A stretch of DNA of 50,582 nucleotides from a virus, in the IMG/VR virus record IMGVR_UViG_3300044718_000018, positions 1 through 50,582 of that record. The stretch is one strand, 5' to 3'. This document shows, piece after piece, positions 1-6,988 of the stretch (the stretch's first letter is position 1; every line of letters starts with the position of its first letter). The position numbers and the translations under genes are program-made. Below the pieces are notes generated by a model that did no database searches, was not told the origin of the DNA, and saw only the letters and a program-made list of their open reading frames with translations.

Positions 1-2
1 CG

Positions 3-236
3 GGAATCATTAAGCACTGGGAGGGGAATCATGGCCTGCCTGTGCGGGTTCCGGTAAGCCCTTTCATTTGGGTCAGCGCGCAAGCTGAATATATCCGCGC
101 AACTGGCCCTCATCGGGCATGGAAGTATCTCTACTTTTTGGAAGTAGATGGCAAGAAGTCAGGCGGCTATGATCGCCGGGATTCGTTCGTATCATGGGCC
201 ACCCCCAAAATTAACGAAAGAATGGGTGCACTATGA
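3..236 (+). CDS. Partial hypothetical protein, cut by left edge
   Basis: The reading frame is open from the left edge to a TGA at 234-236. A GTG at 42 could start it, but coding-like residues continue upstream (GIIKHWEGNHGLP), so the gene probably begins outside the window. The visible 77 residues are rich in aromatic residues (FIWV, WKYLYFLEVDG). No family is recognised. It overlaps the next gene by ATGA, showing that an operon enters from the left. Confidence 0.6.
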   Translation, partial: GIIKHWEGNHGLPVRVPVSPFIWVSAQAEYIRATGPHRAWKYLYFLEVDGKKSGGYDRRDSFVSWATPKINERMGAL

Positions 237-391
237 GAAATCTACTCACTGAAAGAGAAATAGATTTACTGTTGGCCGCGATTAAAGGGCACCAATGTCC
301 AGAAGGAAAGCGCTGGGTTGCTACATTCTCGGTTAGCGAAGTTGCCGAAGTACAGCGCAAGCTCGAAGCCAAAAAACAGGAAGGAGCATAA
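233..391 (+). CDS. Hypothetical 52-aa protein
   Basis: An ATG at 233 overlaps the previous stop (ATGA). The product starts MRNLLTEREIDLLLAAI, a mixed-charge helical protein ending in a Lys/Glu-rich tail. Function unknown. Its tight coupling on both sides supports it as a real early-operon gene despite its size. Confidence 0.65.
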   Translation: MRNLLTEREIDLLLAAIKGHQCPEGKRWVATFSVSEVAEVQRKLEAKKQEGA

Positions 392-393
392 AC

Positions 394-597
394 GTGCAAA
401 CGAAACCTAGAGCCAAGAAGCGAGGTCGCCAGCACGTCGGCTCGCTCACTCGTACTCTGGCGTGGGAATGGGTCAAATTCAACCATTCCAAGATCGCAGA
501 GAGAATCAAGGAGGTTGCCTATAAGGAATGCGGACTTGAACCGCCTAAACCGAAAGGCCCTGATGCGGCCATGCGCGAGTTGCTAAAGAAGATATGA
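394..597 (+). CDS. Hypothetical 67-aa basic protein
   Basis: GTG start two bases after the previous stop, TGA end overlapping the next ATG. The N-terminus is strongly basic (QTKPRAKKRGRQH), followed by a likely helix (TLAWEWVKFNHSKIAERIKEV). A nucleic-acid-binding role is possible from charge alone. No family recognised. Confidence 0.65.
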   Translation: MQTKPRAKKRGRQHVGSLTRTLAWEWVKFNHSKIAERIKEVAYKECGLEPPKPKGPDAAMRELLKKI

Positions 598-857
598 CTA
601 TTGCTGTAAAATCCGAGGTCATGACCCCAATTGTTGAAGAGACAGTCCAGAAATGGAAATGCCGCCACTGTAAGCATCGGTGGCCAATTGACAACCCGGA
701 AGCCATTACCAACCCGGAACTTCGCCCAAAGCAGTGCGCGAATCGAGATTGCAGAGCGATGGATTGGGACAGGCCTAAGAAAAAAGAGGGCAGACCGTCA
801 AAGCGCAAGAAGGCCGTGGTTCGCCCCAAGGGAACCAAGAAGAAGAAAGGAAAATGA
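594..857 (+). CDS. Small zinc-ribbon-like protein with basic tail
   Basis: 87 residues, ATGA overlap with the preceding gene. One CxxC (CRHCKHRW, residues ~23-30) is followed by a second Cys pair (CANRDC), consistent with a single zinc-binding site. The last 30 residues are Lys/Arg-rich (KKKEGRPSKRKK and KGTKKKKGK), a typical nucleic-acid-binding tail. Probably an early DNA- or RNA-binding protein; exact role unknown. Confidence 0.65.
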   Translation: MTIAVKSEVMTPIVEETVQKWKCRHCKHRWPIDNPEAITNPELRPKQCANRDCRAMDWDRPKKKEGRPSKRKKAVVRPKGTKKKKGK

Positions 858-858
858 G

Positions 859-1140
859 ATGCCAGACGGAACAAGTTGTATTTGCCAGTATCCGGGGGCG
901 TGGTCTATCGGGTTGGTGCCTCTGTATTATGGCAAAATCCGCGACAAGGCTTGCCCGGTTCATGGCGACAGGAAATTACGTCGCCTGTGTCAGGAGCATT
1001 TCGACGAATACGTCAAAGGTTATGGCAATGATGGCGAAGCAGTTTTTGATGCGGATAACTGCCAAGATTGCGAACGACACCAATCCGGCTGCATCTGCGC
1101 GGACTGCTCAGGCGCGGAACTGACAGCAGATAACGATTAG
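859..1140 (+). CDS. Cys-rich hypothetical protein (93 aa)
   Basis: The ATG at 859 lies just after the TGA at 855-857. The product, MPDGTSCICQYPGAWSIGLV onward, is acidic and has about nine cysteines, with CxxC pairs near the C-terminus (CQDCERHQSGCICADC), consistent with zinc binding. A competing frame from ATG 854 gives an Ala/Thr/Met-rich, unnatural protein and is not favoured. Function unknown. Confidence 0.65.
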   Translation: MPDGTSCICQYPGAWSIGLVPLYYGKIRDKACPVHGDRKLRRLCQEHFDEYVKGYGNDGEAVFDADNCQDCERHQSGCICADCSGAELTADND

Positions 1141-1170
1141 CCGATTTGCGGGCGCATAGGAGGGAAGCCA

Positions 1171-1356
1171 ATGGCGAAAAAGAAGATAGTTGAGACTTTT
1201 CAGGCGCGAGTAGTGGGCGGAATTATTACAGGCCCGGAACTTAATCGCATCTATTTGACTGCACAAAAGGGTTGGGCGCTCGGCGATTCCGTCCGCATTA
1301 CTGTTGAGCGCGTACCACCAAAACCAAACGAATCCACCAAGGAAAAAACACGATGA
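1171..1356 (+). CDS. Hypothetical 61-aa protein
   Basis: Preceded by a strong Shine-Dalgarno (AGGAGGGAAG, about 1158-1167). Begins MAKKKIVETFQARVVGGIIT and looks like a small beta-rich domain (GWALGDSVRITVERV) with a Lys/Pro-rich C-terminus. No family recognised. Confidence 0.65.
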   Translation: MAKKKIVETFQARVVGGIITGPELNRIYLTAQKGWALGDSVRITVERVPPKPNESTKEKTR

Positions 1357-1386
1357 AAAATCAGCAGCTTGCGGTAAAATACGGGC

Positions 1387-1527
1387 ATGAAAACTCGTAT
1401 TTTATTCGCAATCATAATTCTCGCCGCCGTGAGCTTTGGAACCTGCAAAGCCTCAAAAACACGTCAACTCAAACAGTCATTCGACGGGCCACCCTGCATT
1501 CCGCACATGATCTGCCCTGTGGGGTAA
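1387..1527 (+). CDS. Small secreted or membrane-anchored peptide (46 aa)
   Basis: MKTRILFAIIILAAVSFG is a clean signal-peptide pattern: positive N-terminus, hydrophobic core, small residues, then Cys20. The Cys context is not a perfect lipobox. The mature part is about 27 residues with further Cys (PPCIPHMICPVG). No strong ribosome site is seen. It ends five bases before the ATG of the membrane-protein gene that follows. Function unknown; another frame over the same bases (1353-1535) looks non-coding. Confidence 0.5.
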   Translation: MKTRILFAIIILAAVSFGTCKASKTRQLKQSFDGPPCIPHMICPVG

Positions 1528-1531
1528 TAGC

Positions 1532-2197
1532 ATGACGGCGGCTTATCTCGCATGGGCCGCCGAGTTGCTCCTTGAATGCGCCGGGGCATACTGCAACCTT
1601 AAACGCTCCAAACTTCTCTCGCTGATCCTGATTCTCTGCGCCATCTCAGATATGGCCACGTTCCTGGTCTTCCAGTTTTTCAGCCGCACGGTTTACGCAT
1701 GGTCTTATTGGGGTGCGCACGCTCTCAAAGGCTTACTGCTGATCTGGCTGGGCTGCTCCATCTGTGGCATGTTCGTTGCCGAGCGCGACAAGATCAAAAC
1801 TGTCTTTATGTCCGGCTTCGTATCCGTTGCCAGCATATCTTTTGTGATGTTCGCGTTTTTCCGTGGCGACTCGCTGAAAGATCGGCTGCTTGATGCGGAG
1901 ATCGTCGCCAGCATGATTCTCTTGGGCATGATCGCGCTGGGCTGGCTGGGCAGAAGCTCCTACCTCTCGCCAGCGTGGAAGATCATCACGGCGGGATTCG
2001 TGCTCATGGTGGGCAGTGATTTGATTTTCACGGTGCTCTGGAGCTTCTGGGATGGAGCGCGGCACTGGTATCCAATCGGCACGATTGCAGCGTTAGGTGT
2101 TTGGGTAGCAGGGCCATTGATGCCACACAAGCTGAAGGATTGCCGCCTGAGCCTAGGCCGTAAAATAGTGGAAGCGGAAAGGGTTAGTGTGTGCTGA
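1532..2197 (+). CDS. Multi-pass inner-membrane protein (221 aa)
   Basis: Six or seven hydrophobic helices are visible: YLAWAAELLLECAGAY, LLSLILILCAISDMATFLVF, ALKGLLLIWLGCSICGMFV, TVFMSGFVSVASISFVMFAF, IVASMILLGMIALGWLG, IITAGFVLMVGSDLIFTVLW and a final GTIAALGVWVAGPLM. No catalytic motif stands out. Inner-membrane location is secure from composition; function is unknown. An integral membrane protein among early genes might alter the host envelope or exclude other phages, but that is inference. Confidence 0.75.
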   Translation: MTAAYLAWAAELLLECAGAYCNLKRSKLLSLILILCAISDMATFLVFQFFSRTVYAWSYWGAHALKGLLLIWLGCSICGMFVAERDKIKTVFMSGFVSVASISFVMFAFFRGDSLKDRLLDAEIVASMILLGMIALGWLGRSSYLSPAWKIITAGFVLMVGSDLIFTVLWSFWDGARHWYPIGTIAALGVWVAGPLMPHKLKDCRLSLGRKIVEAERVSVC

Positions 2198-2198
2198 T

Positions 2199-2573
2199 AT
2201 GAGTATTTATTGCAGCATTTTCGGATTTGGAGATGAGCATTCCCTCCGCTGTAAGCGCATGAGCAAGATGCGCAATGGCATGTACAGACAGGACGATTCA
2301 AGGCCATGCACTTGTAAAAGTTCCCCGATCAAATACCAGCACAGCGGGATTCTGCCATCAGGCAAAGACGAGCGCGGCGGCATCTTGGGGATTGCCGCAA
2401 TACCGGGTCATATAAAGCGCAGAGGGCGCAAAGCATTGAGCGATGACATGACCCCTTGGCATCCATGGCTGAGAATCAGCATGTTCGAGGCTGATGATTC
2501 AGTCATTCTCGCCAAAAAGCAGGTTGAAGAGTTGAGGGATGCCCTTAATAACTGGCTGGAAAAGTCCCAATAA
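2199..2573 (+). CDS. Conserved phage hypothetical protein (124 aa)
   Basis: ATG 2199 is preferred over the in-frame GTG 2187 inside the previous gene. The order of motifs (MSIYCSIFGFGDEHSLRC, CTCKSSPIKYQHSGILPS, a GGxxxIAAIPGHI segment, a PWHPWLRISMF segment, then a QVEELRDALNNWL helix) matches a small family I remember from phages and actinobacteria, of unknown function. Several Cys and His could bind metal. Confidence 0.7.
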   Translation: MSIYCSIFGFGDEHSLRCKRMSKMRNGMYRQDDSRPCTCKSSPIKYQHSGILPSGKDERGGILGIAAIPGHIKRRGRKALSDDMTPWHPWLRISMFEADDSVILAKKQVEELRDALNNWLEKSQ

Positions 2574-2607
2574 ATCCAATTTTGGACGTGAGAGAGGCGG
2601 TGCGGAT

Positions 2608-2757
2608 GTGACGGCGTGGATTATGTTCAACGAAAAGGGTGAGCCGGAATTCATAGATGCCACCCTGAGCGAAGACAAATTCAAATCGTGGTATGCAAAG
2701 TACATGGATCAGGGCTGGAAAGCTGAGCTCTGCGAAATAAAACCAGTTGCAAAATAA
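2608..2757 (+). CDS. Hypothetical 49-aa protein
   Basis: GTG 2608 is chosen because AGAGAGGCGG (2590-2599) is a well-placed ribosome site; an upstream in-frame ATG at 2539 lies inside the previous gene. Begins MTAWIMFNEKGEPEFIDATL, an acidic alpha/beta product. Last gene before an 87-base gap and the methyltransferase. Confidence 0.5.
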   Translation: MTAWIMFNEKGEPEFIDATLSEDKFKSWYAKYMDQGWKAELCEIKPVAK

Positions 2758-2823
2758 ACAGAACGTGCTAGTTTAAATCCCAGAGCTTCCCGGCTCCCTT
2801 TTTAAAAGCAAGTCCACTTCAGG

Positions 2824-2841
2824 CAAACCGAATCAGGTTTG
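2824..2841 (+). other. Stem-loop just before the methyltransferase start
   Basis: CAAACC (2824-2829) pairs with GGTTTG (2836-2841) around a 6-base loop, ending three bases before ATG 2845. It includes the only purine-rich stretch that could serve as ribosome site, so folding could limit translation of the methyltransferase. Confidence 0.35.
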
Positions 2842-2844
2842 TCG

Positions 2845-3507
2845 ATGCTCCCGAACTCACAAAACGGAATTAAGCCGCGCATGGTTGACATGTTCTGCGG
2901 TCGTGGTGGCTGGACTAAAGGATTCCAAGCCCATGGCTGGCATTGCATCGGCATTGACCTGAATCCTCAGCCTGATTATCCGGGCGAAGAATTTATCCAA
3001 GCCGACATCGCGCAACTGATAGAGCTTCCGCCGGCAGATTTCTACTGCTGCTCAAGTCCATGTGAGAACTTCAGCATATTTGGAATGCCCAAGGGCTTCC
3101 ATAAAAACCCAAAGTGGCCTTGGATTGGCATCGCCCTTTTCAATCACGCCAGAGAGCTTCTTGAAGCAACTGGCAAGCCGTACGTCATGGAAAACGTGCG
3201 CTGCGCTGAGTGGTTCGTCGGACAGTCCATAAATCACTGCGGACCGTTTTACCTTTGGGGCAGCGGAGTGCCAGCAATATTCCCCGGCGAAGCCTACAAG
3301 GTCAAGAAAGGCCTTTACATCGGCGCTGGCAAGCAGGTTAGGACCATGACGCGGGAACAGCTACGAGAAACCCGCAAGGCTGCCAGAATCGCGGCTGGCA
3401 ACTGGACAAGCTCAAACAGCAAGGCCAGAAAAGAAGAAACGGCACGGCTGGCCGAAATACCGACTCTGGTTTCCTCTCACATCGCTCTAATGGCAGGTGC
3501 CCTATGA
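2845..3507 (+). CDS. DNA (cytosine-5) methyltransferase-like protein
   Basis: 220 residues. SAM-binding motif I is VDMFCGRGGWTKGF near residue 13; the catalytic Cys sits in SSPCENFS (motif IV, Pro-Cys with Glu for the usual Gln); MENV is motif VI. This is a short phage form, lacking most of a target-recognition domain compared with 320-450 residue bacterial Dcm enzymes. It probably transfers methyl groups to cytosine in phage or host DNA, which could protect against restriction. The neighbouring HNH nuclease overlaps its end by 4 bases. Start: ATG 2845; TTG 2839 lies within a hairpin. Confidence 0.8.
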   Translation: MLPNSQNGIKPRMVDMFCGRGGWTKGFQAHGWHCIGIDLNPQPDYPGEEFIQADIAQLIELPPADFYCCSSPCENFSIFGMPKGFHKNPKWPWIGIALFNHARELLEATGKPYVMENVRCAEWFVGQSINHCGPFYLWGSGVPAIFPGEAYKVKKGLYIGAGKQVRTMTREQLRETRKAARIAAGNWTSSNSKARKEETARLAEIPTLVSSHIALMAGAL

Positions 3508-4013
3508 AGCGCATAGCCGGCATGAGCGCGCGCAAGTTGGCAGAGTACAAGGCCAAACACGGTCGGCTTCCCTATTCCACGATTCAGCGAAAGGAAAAGC
3601 CATGCACCAGCACTGGTGTCCGCTCTGCGAAGAGTTTTGGATGTGCAGCGAAGACGGCCACGCTTGGACAAAAATCACGGATCTCATTTGCGAAGACTGC
3701 GAAGACGAAATCGCCAATCCGCAAGCGTAAGCCCATCCCATCCCGCAAGAAGCGCCCACGTCCTGTTTCTAAAACTCAGCGCCTTCGCCTGAAAGCTCTC
3801 AAGCTCATCCGCGATAGATGGTGGGCAGAGGGTAAGCGTACCTGCGGGATCTGCGGGAAAGAAATCCTTGAGCGCAGCGAATACACGCTAGACCACATAG
3901 AGCCAGGATCGGCGAAGTCAGACGCGGAAGACAATCTCCAGCCTGCTCACTGGCTCTGCAATCACATCAAGGGCAGTCGCAGAAATTTTACCTTGAAAGG
4001 AAAACGGCCATGA
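3504..4013 (+). CDS. HNH endonuclease
   Basis: 169 residues, ATGA overlap with the methyltransferase. The C-terminal third carries the HNH core: CGICGKEI (zinc CxxC), YTLDHIEPGS (catalytic His), NLQPAHWLCNHIKGSR (Asn and the third His with CxxxKG). Residues ~34-85 are a Lys/Arg-rich linker (RKRKPIPSRKKRPRPVSK), part of which is encoded opposite a convincing zinc-ribbon ORF in another frame. Likely cuts DNA as a homing or packaging-associated nuclease; next to a methyltransferase it could also be part of a modification pair. Confidence 0.8.
   Translation: MKRIAGMSARKLAEYKAKHGRLPYSTIQRKEKPCTSTGVRSAKSFGCAAKTATLGQKSRISFAKTAKTKSPIRKRKPIPSRKKRPRPVSKTQRLRLKALKLIRDRWWAEGKRTCGICGKEILERSEYTLDHIEPGSAKSDAEDNLQPAHWLCNHIKGSRRNFTLKGKRP
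3602..3730 (+). CDS. Zinc-ribbon peptide nested inside the HNH gene
   Basis: In a different frame from the HNH gene, ATG 3602 follows GAAAGGAAAAGCC, a good ribosome site. The 42-residue product (MHQHWCPLCEEFWMCSEDGH, then TDLICEDCEDEIANPQA) has two CxxC pairs and looks like a natural zinc ribbon, like many neighbours. The HNH frame over the same bases is low-complexity and basic. Either both are used or the HNH gene arose by fusion across this ORF. Confidence 0.5.
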   Translation: MHQHWCPLCEEFWMCSEDGHAWTKITDLICEDCEDEIANPQA

Positions 4014-4050
4014 GCAAAGAGCCCGGTATCACGCCCCGAAAAGGAGATTT

Positions 4051-4239
4051 ATGCCGCGTTACAAAGTAGGTGGGCAGTTAAGTTTTATTACTGAAGTCCG
4101 CGCAAAAAACCCGATAGAAGCCGAACAAAAAGGACTCAGGAAAGCATGGCGGGAAGGCTCCTGCTATTTGGACGTTTCTTCCGTGCAGCGGATTGTGAAG
4201 CGCGACGGCGAAGACGTGGAATTGCCAGATGGAGAATAA
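4051..4239 (+). CDS. Hypothetical 62-aa protein
   Basis: Strong ribosome site (AAAAGGAGATTT then ATG). Begins MPRYKVGGQLSFITEVRAKN, resembling small phage proteins with one beta-alpha-beta unit in which an EAEQKG helix follows the first strands. Function unknown. Confidence 0.65.
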   Translation: MPRYKVGGQLSFITEVRAKNPIEAEQKGLRKAWREGSCYLDVSSVQRIVKRDGEDVELPDGE

Positions 4240-4243
4240 AACC

Positions 4244-4606
4244 ATGAAACCCTCAATTCCCGGTATCACGCCCACGCCCGCGAAAAGCTTCTCTGAATTA
4301 TTAGCAATGGCTTTGGAGTGTGCCATGCGATTCGGGCAGGGCAAGAGTAGTAACGAATCCAAGGCCAAAGAACTTCAATCCCAAATACTTGAGCGTCATG
4401 CCTCTCTGGTATCCCGCGTCACTGAGCTGGAGAAGGCGCTGCGGGAATGTCTGAGCTGGATTTGTAATACGCCAGCGGTAGGTTCGGCAATGGGTAGAGA
4501 GAAATTCAGAATCGTTACCCGTGCTGAATCCGTTCTCTCCTCTGAACGCGCGATTAAGCATGCGCTTGGGGCCGAACCTGCCCCGCATGAGGAGGGAAGA
4601 AAGTAA
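4244..4606 (+). CDS. Hypothetical 120-aa helical protein
   Basis: ATG 4244 is preferred to ATG 4229 because GGAG (4231-4234) is correctly spaced. MKPSIPGITPTPAKSFSELL begins a mostly helical protein with a coiled-coil-like part (LVSRVTELEKALRECL). The PGITP segment repeats a 15-base stretch found at 4020-4034. No family recognised. Confidence 0.6.
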   Translation: MKPSIPGITPTPAKSFSELLAMALECAMRFGQGKSSNESKAKELQSQILERHASLVSRVTELEKALRECLSWICNTPAVGSAMGREKFRIVTRAESVLSSERAIKHALGAEPAPHEEGRK

Positions 4607-4845
4607 TGGGAGTACATGAAAATATTGGGCTAGATAGGTTTCCGAAGCAAGGCATATACCTGAATGCGGAAGTTGATGTTTGCTTTAACTATCAATCTCA
4701 TCTTAGCATCCCCGGCGTGATTGTCCGCGATGACATGGAAGAACCATACCGCACGATCATCAAATTGGCGGACGGAAGATTTATAGAGGCCGTTGAATGC
4801 CAGTATTCATTGCGGGGCGCGGCCACTCAGGGAGATACGGAATGA
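4606..4845 (+). CDS. Hypothetical 79-aa protein
   Basis: TAATG coupling with the previous gene and GGAGGGAAG upstream. Product MGVHENIGLDRFPKQGIYLN onward looks like a beta-strand-rich small domain (VIVRDDMEEPYRTIIKLADG). Function unknown. Confidence 0.65.
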   Translation: MGVHENIGLDRFPKQGIYLNAEVDVCFNYQSHLSIPGVIVRDDMEEPYRTIIKLADGRFIEAVECQYSLRGAATQGDTE

Positions 4846-5009
4846 GCCAGACAACACAAGCCGAACGACTTATTGAACTCAACAAACAGGACGCAGAGGG
4901 CGAACTTATATGCCCATTTTGCGGCGATGACGATTATGACCGTATCGGACTGAAAGCACACTTACAGAGAGGATTTTGCGATGCCTACGAAAACACAGAA
5001 CGAATCTGA
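4842..5009 (+). CDS. Zinc-finger protein (55 aa)
   Basis: ATGA overlap fixes the start at 4842. MSQTTQAERLIELNKQ is followed by a C2HC-type finger: CPFCG, then HLQRGFC. A small DNA- or RNA-binding protein is likely; target unknown. Confidence 0.65.
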   Translation: MSQTTQAERLIELNKQDAEGELICPFCGDDDYDRIGLKAHLQRGFCDAYENTERI

Positions 5010-5295
5010 AGCAACTTGCAAGCACTGCGGCGAACCTATAAGTGATGCTCCCGGAATTTTTATACATATCCGCGATGGCGAGAAATTTGCCAATGAAACT
5101 ATTCCAGAAAAACGGCGGTGTTTTTTGTTTGCGCAGCGTGCATCGCAGCCAAATAGTTTAGATGAAATCGCGGAATATCTTGACGAGCAGCGCATACCGG
5201 GATTCGAGCCGTTGCAGGCTGATTCTTGTCCAATGGCATATACAACGCTTGAGCGCGTAAAAATTCTCAAGGCAAGAAGTAGCGAGGATATTTGA
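4981..5295 (+). CDS. Zinc-ribbon hypothetical protein (104 aa)
   Basis: ATG 4981 follows GAGAGGATTTTGCG and overlaps the previous gene by 29 bases. An N-terminal CKHCGEPI motif resembles half of a treble-clef zinc site; two further Cys lie downstream. The rest is a mixed alpha/beta sequence ending in ERVKILKARSSEDI. No known function. Confidence 0.6.
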   Translation: MPTKTQNESEATCKHCGEPISDAPGIFIHIRDGEKFANETIPEKRRCFLFAQRASQPNSLDEIAEYLDEQRIPGFEPLQADSCPMAYTTLERVKILKARSSEDI

Positions 5296-5296
5296 T

Positions 5297-5719
5297 ATGG
5301 CGACTACACCGGAGCAGAAAAATATGGACGCAATCTTAAACGCAATACCGTGGCGGTGCTTTCATTGTGACTTCATTACGGCAGACCCACTAGAGGCGCA
5401 AGCACACTTTGGCGACAGAGATGACGCGGAAGAGTTCAAGCCAATCTGTAAATGGTGGGCTTCGATGACTGCCGATGAAAAGCTGTTTCACTTCCAGCAG
5501 GCGCTAAAGGATTTGGAAGCGGAGCGGAGAGAAACAGACCGGCAGCGGGTTGCGATAGAAGGCTTGGAGTATCAGGTCGACTCATTCCCGCAGCAGATCA
5601 AAAGCTACAAGCCTTTTCGCGGCTGCAATTCTATCTATGACGTGTTCTGCGTTTTCGATTCAATGGAAGGCAGAGCACTCGCCGCAGAAGAAAAGTTAAC
5701 TCTGGAGCGTGAACCATGA
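5297..5719 (+). CDS. C2H2-like zinc-finger phage protein (140 aa)
   Basis: CFHCDFITADPLEAQAHFGD (residues ~20-39) is a finger seen in many phage early proteins (CFHC ... HFG). A second half has a helix with charged heptads (ALKDLEAERRETDRQR). Starts two bases after the previous stop and ends in a 4-base overlap with the next gene. Probably nucleic-acid binding. Confidence 0.7.
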   Translation: MATTPEQKNMDAILNAIPWRCFHCDFITADPLEAQAHFGDRDDAEEFKPICKWWASMTADEKLFHFQQALKDLEAERRETDRQRVAIEGLEYQVDSFPQQIKSYKPFRGCNSIYDVFCVFDSMEGRALAAEEKLTLEREP

Positions 5720-5952
5720 CGCCGGAGCAGATTGTGCAGAAGTGGGCCGAGCGGCTAATTGAGCGGGTCAACTTCCAGAGCGCCAAGGAAACTGAAGCCA
5801 GATTCAAAACCGAACTTCAACCCCTGGCTGATTTGATTCGAGCAGCGCAGGGAGTTATGGCGGATGCGTATGACTTTGACGGGATGTACTTGTGCGATCC
5901 CGATCCAATCAATTCATTACGGGCCGCGCTGGAAAAGCTGGCGGGAGAGTGA
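5716..5952 (+). CDS. Hypothetical 78-aa helical protein
   Basis: ATGA overlap. MTPEQIVQKWAERLIERVNF and later ALEKLAGE form amphipathic helices. Acidic, no Cys, no known family. Confidence 0.6.
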   Translation: MTPEQIVQKWAERLIERVNFQSAKETEARFKTELQPLADLIRAAQGVMADAYDFDGMYLCDPDPINSLRAALEKLAGE

Positions 5953-5961
5953 AGGGGGATT

Positions 5962-6252
5962 ATGGCAATACGAATACAGCGCAAGCGGACTAAGGGCTGG
6001 AAGATGCCGCCAAACACGGGCTACGTTGGCAGGCCGACGAAATGGGGAAATCCGTATCTGGTAACGGAAGGCGGATATACCCGCGAGGCCGCTACTGAAC
6101 TATTCCGCAAGTTCATGGAAAAGTGCGGCGGCTATGTCGGCAATGAAGAAGTGATCGCCCAATTGCGCGGCAAAGATCTTGCGTGCTGGTGTCCAATTGG
6201 GCAGCCATGCCACGCAGATGTACTGCTGGAAATTGCGAACAAAACCGAGTAA
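5962..6252 (+). CDS. DUF4326 family protein, copy 1
   Basis: 96 residues with the family signature: RIQRKRTKGWKMP, YVGRPTKWGNPY, LRGKDLACWCPIGQPCHADV and LLEIAN. The CWCP...CH set suggests a metal or nucleotide site; biochemical function is unknown to me. A second copy lies inverted at 45985-46299, with 76 bases about 92% identical. GGGGG upstream gives a ribosome site. Confidence 0.85.
   Translation: MAIRIQRKRTKGWKMPPNTGYVGRPTKWGNPYLVTEGGYTREAATELFRKFMEKCGGYVGNEEVIAQLRGKDLACWCPIGQPCHADVLLEIANKTE
6164..6239 (+). repeat. Inverted long repeat, left copy (DUF4326 3' part)
   Basis: These 76 bases match the minus strand of 46013-46088 with 6 mismatches by eye. Both sit in the coding part for the CWCP-CHADVLLEIAN end of DUF4326. 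They are in opposite orientation on the two arms. Confidence 0.8.
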
Positions 6253-6269
6253 GGAAAAGGTGATTACCT

Positions 6270-6509
6270 ATGGCGACGAAACGGGCGGCGCGAAAGAAAT
6301 ATAAGGCGGATGAAAATCGAGCGGCCATAAGATGCGTGGATTGCCCTACCTGCGGAGCGGTTAAAGGGAACCAGTGCCATTACGTAGGATTTGATCCATT
6401 GGTTTATACGGTTAGCAATGTGACCACTACCCACAGGCACAGAGTGGACAAATATTATTCACGAGACATTTCAGAAATCGAGAAGCGGGAGGCCCGTGAT
6501 GCCGGATGA
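6270..6509 (+). CDS. Zinc-binding phage protein (79 aa)
   Basis: CPTCGAVKGNQCHY followed by TTTHRHRVDKYY matches the pattern CPxCGAxxGxxC ... HxxR used by a family of short phage and actinobacterial zinc-binding domains. The start is basic (ATKRAARKKYK). Likely binds nucleic acid. Confidence 0.7.
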   Translation: MATKRAARKKYKADENRAAIRCVDCPTCGAVKGNQCHYVGFDPLVYTVSNVTTTHRHRVDKYYSRDISEIEKREARDAG

Positions 6510-6675
6510 ACGCCGCGATTGGGAAGTTTGGCAGAATGGCCGCGCTGTGTGCTGTGGCATGACGAAAGCAGCAGCCGAAAACAAGGTCGAGAATGAACGG
6601 CGCTTGGGATGGATCATGGAAGTACGCCGAGCCGCTAAACCTCAAGTATGGGTGGAGGAAGTTTGTGAAGACTAA
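6499..6675 (+). CDS. Hypothetical 58-aa protein
   Basis: ATG 6499 overlaps the previous gene by 11 bases behind GCGGGAGGCC. Begins MPDERRDWEVWQNGRAVCCG. The start region repeats at the start of the next gene (TGCCGGATGAACGCC at both). Function unknown. Confidence 0.55.
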   Translation: MPDERRDWEVWQNGRAVCCGMTKAAAENKVENERRLGWIMEVRRAAKPQVWVEEVCED

Positions 6676-6676
6676 C

Positions 6677-6988
6677 GTGCCGGATGAACGCCTGAGAGCC
6701 GCAAGAGAGTTTGCCAAGGAACTTGAGGAAACGCTGTATTGCGGAAGCGGAGACGCCGCATGGAAGCATGAAATCCAGGCTGACAAGATCATTGCTCACG
6801 ACCAATCAGTTTACGACTCCGCTCTGCTGGAAGCAGCGGGGCTGGTGTGCGGATTGTGTAAGAAGGGTATTCCGGTTAAGCGCATGACCGTAGAAGATCG
6901 TTATTTTTGGCACCACACAGGCAAGGAATGGGCCGACAATGACGATTGCGAGGCTGGCCCGATCCACGAGCGGCTGGCGCAGAAATGA
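6677..6988 (+). CDS. Hypothetical protein with zinc-ribbon end (103 aa)
   Basis: GTG 6677 is chosen because it follows the previous stop directly and gives MPDERLRAAREFAKELEETL, parallel to the MPDER start of the previous gene; an upstream ATG (6593) lies deep in that gene. The C-terminal half has CGLCKKGIPVKR, then FWHHTG and DDCEAGPIHERL, a pattern of a small Cys/His metal site found in phage early proteins. Confidence 0.6.
   Translation: MPDERLRAAREFAKELEETLYCGSGDAAWKHEIQADKIIAHDQSVYDSALLEAAGLVCGLCKKGIPVKRMTVEDRYFWHHTGKEWADNDDCEAGPIHERLAQK

Noticed and set aside
854-1123. Alternative plus-strand ORF starting with ATGA overlap
   Set aside because: Translation is Met/Ala/Thr-rich and unnatural; the frame from 859 is Cys-rich and coherent.
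1353-1535. 60-codon plus-strand ORF over the small secreted peptide
   Set aside because: Composition is unlike a folded protein, whereas the 1387 frame has a clear signal peptide.
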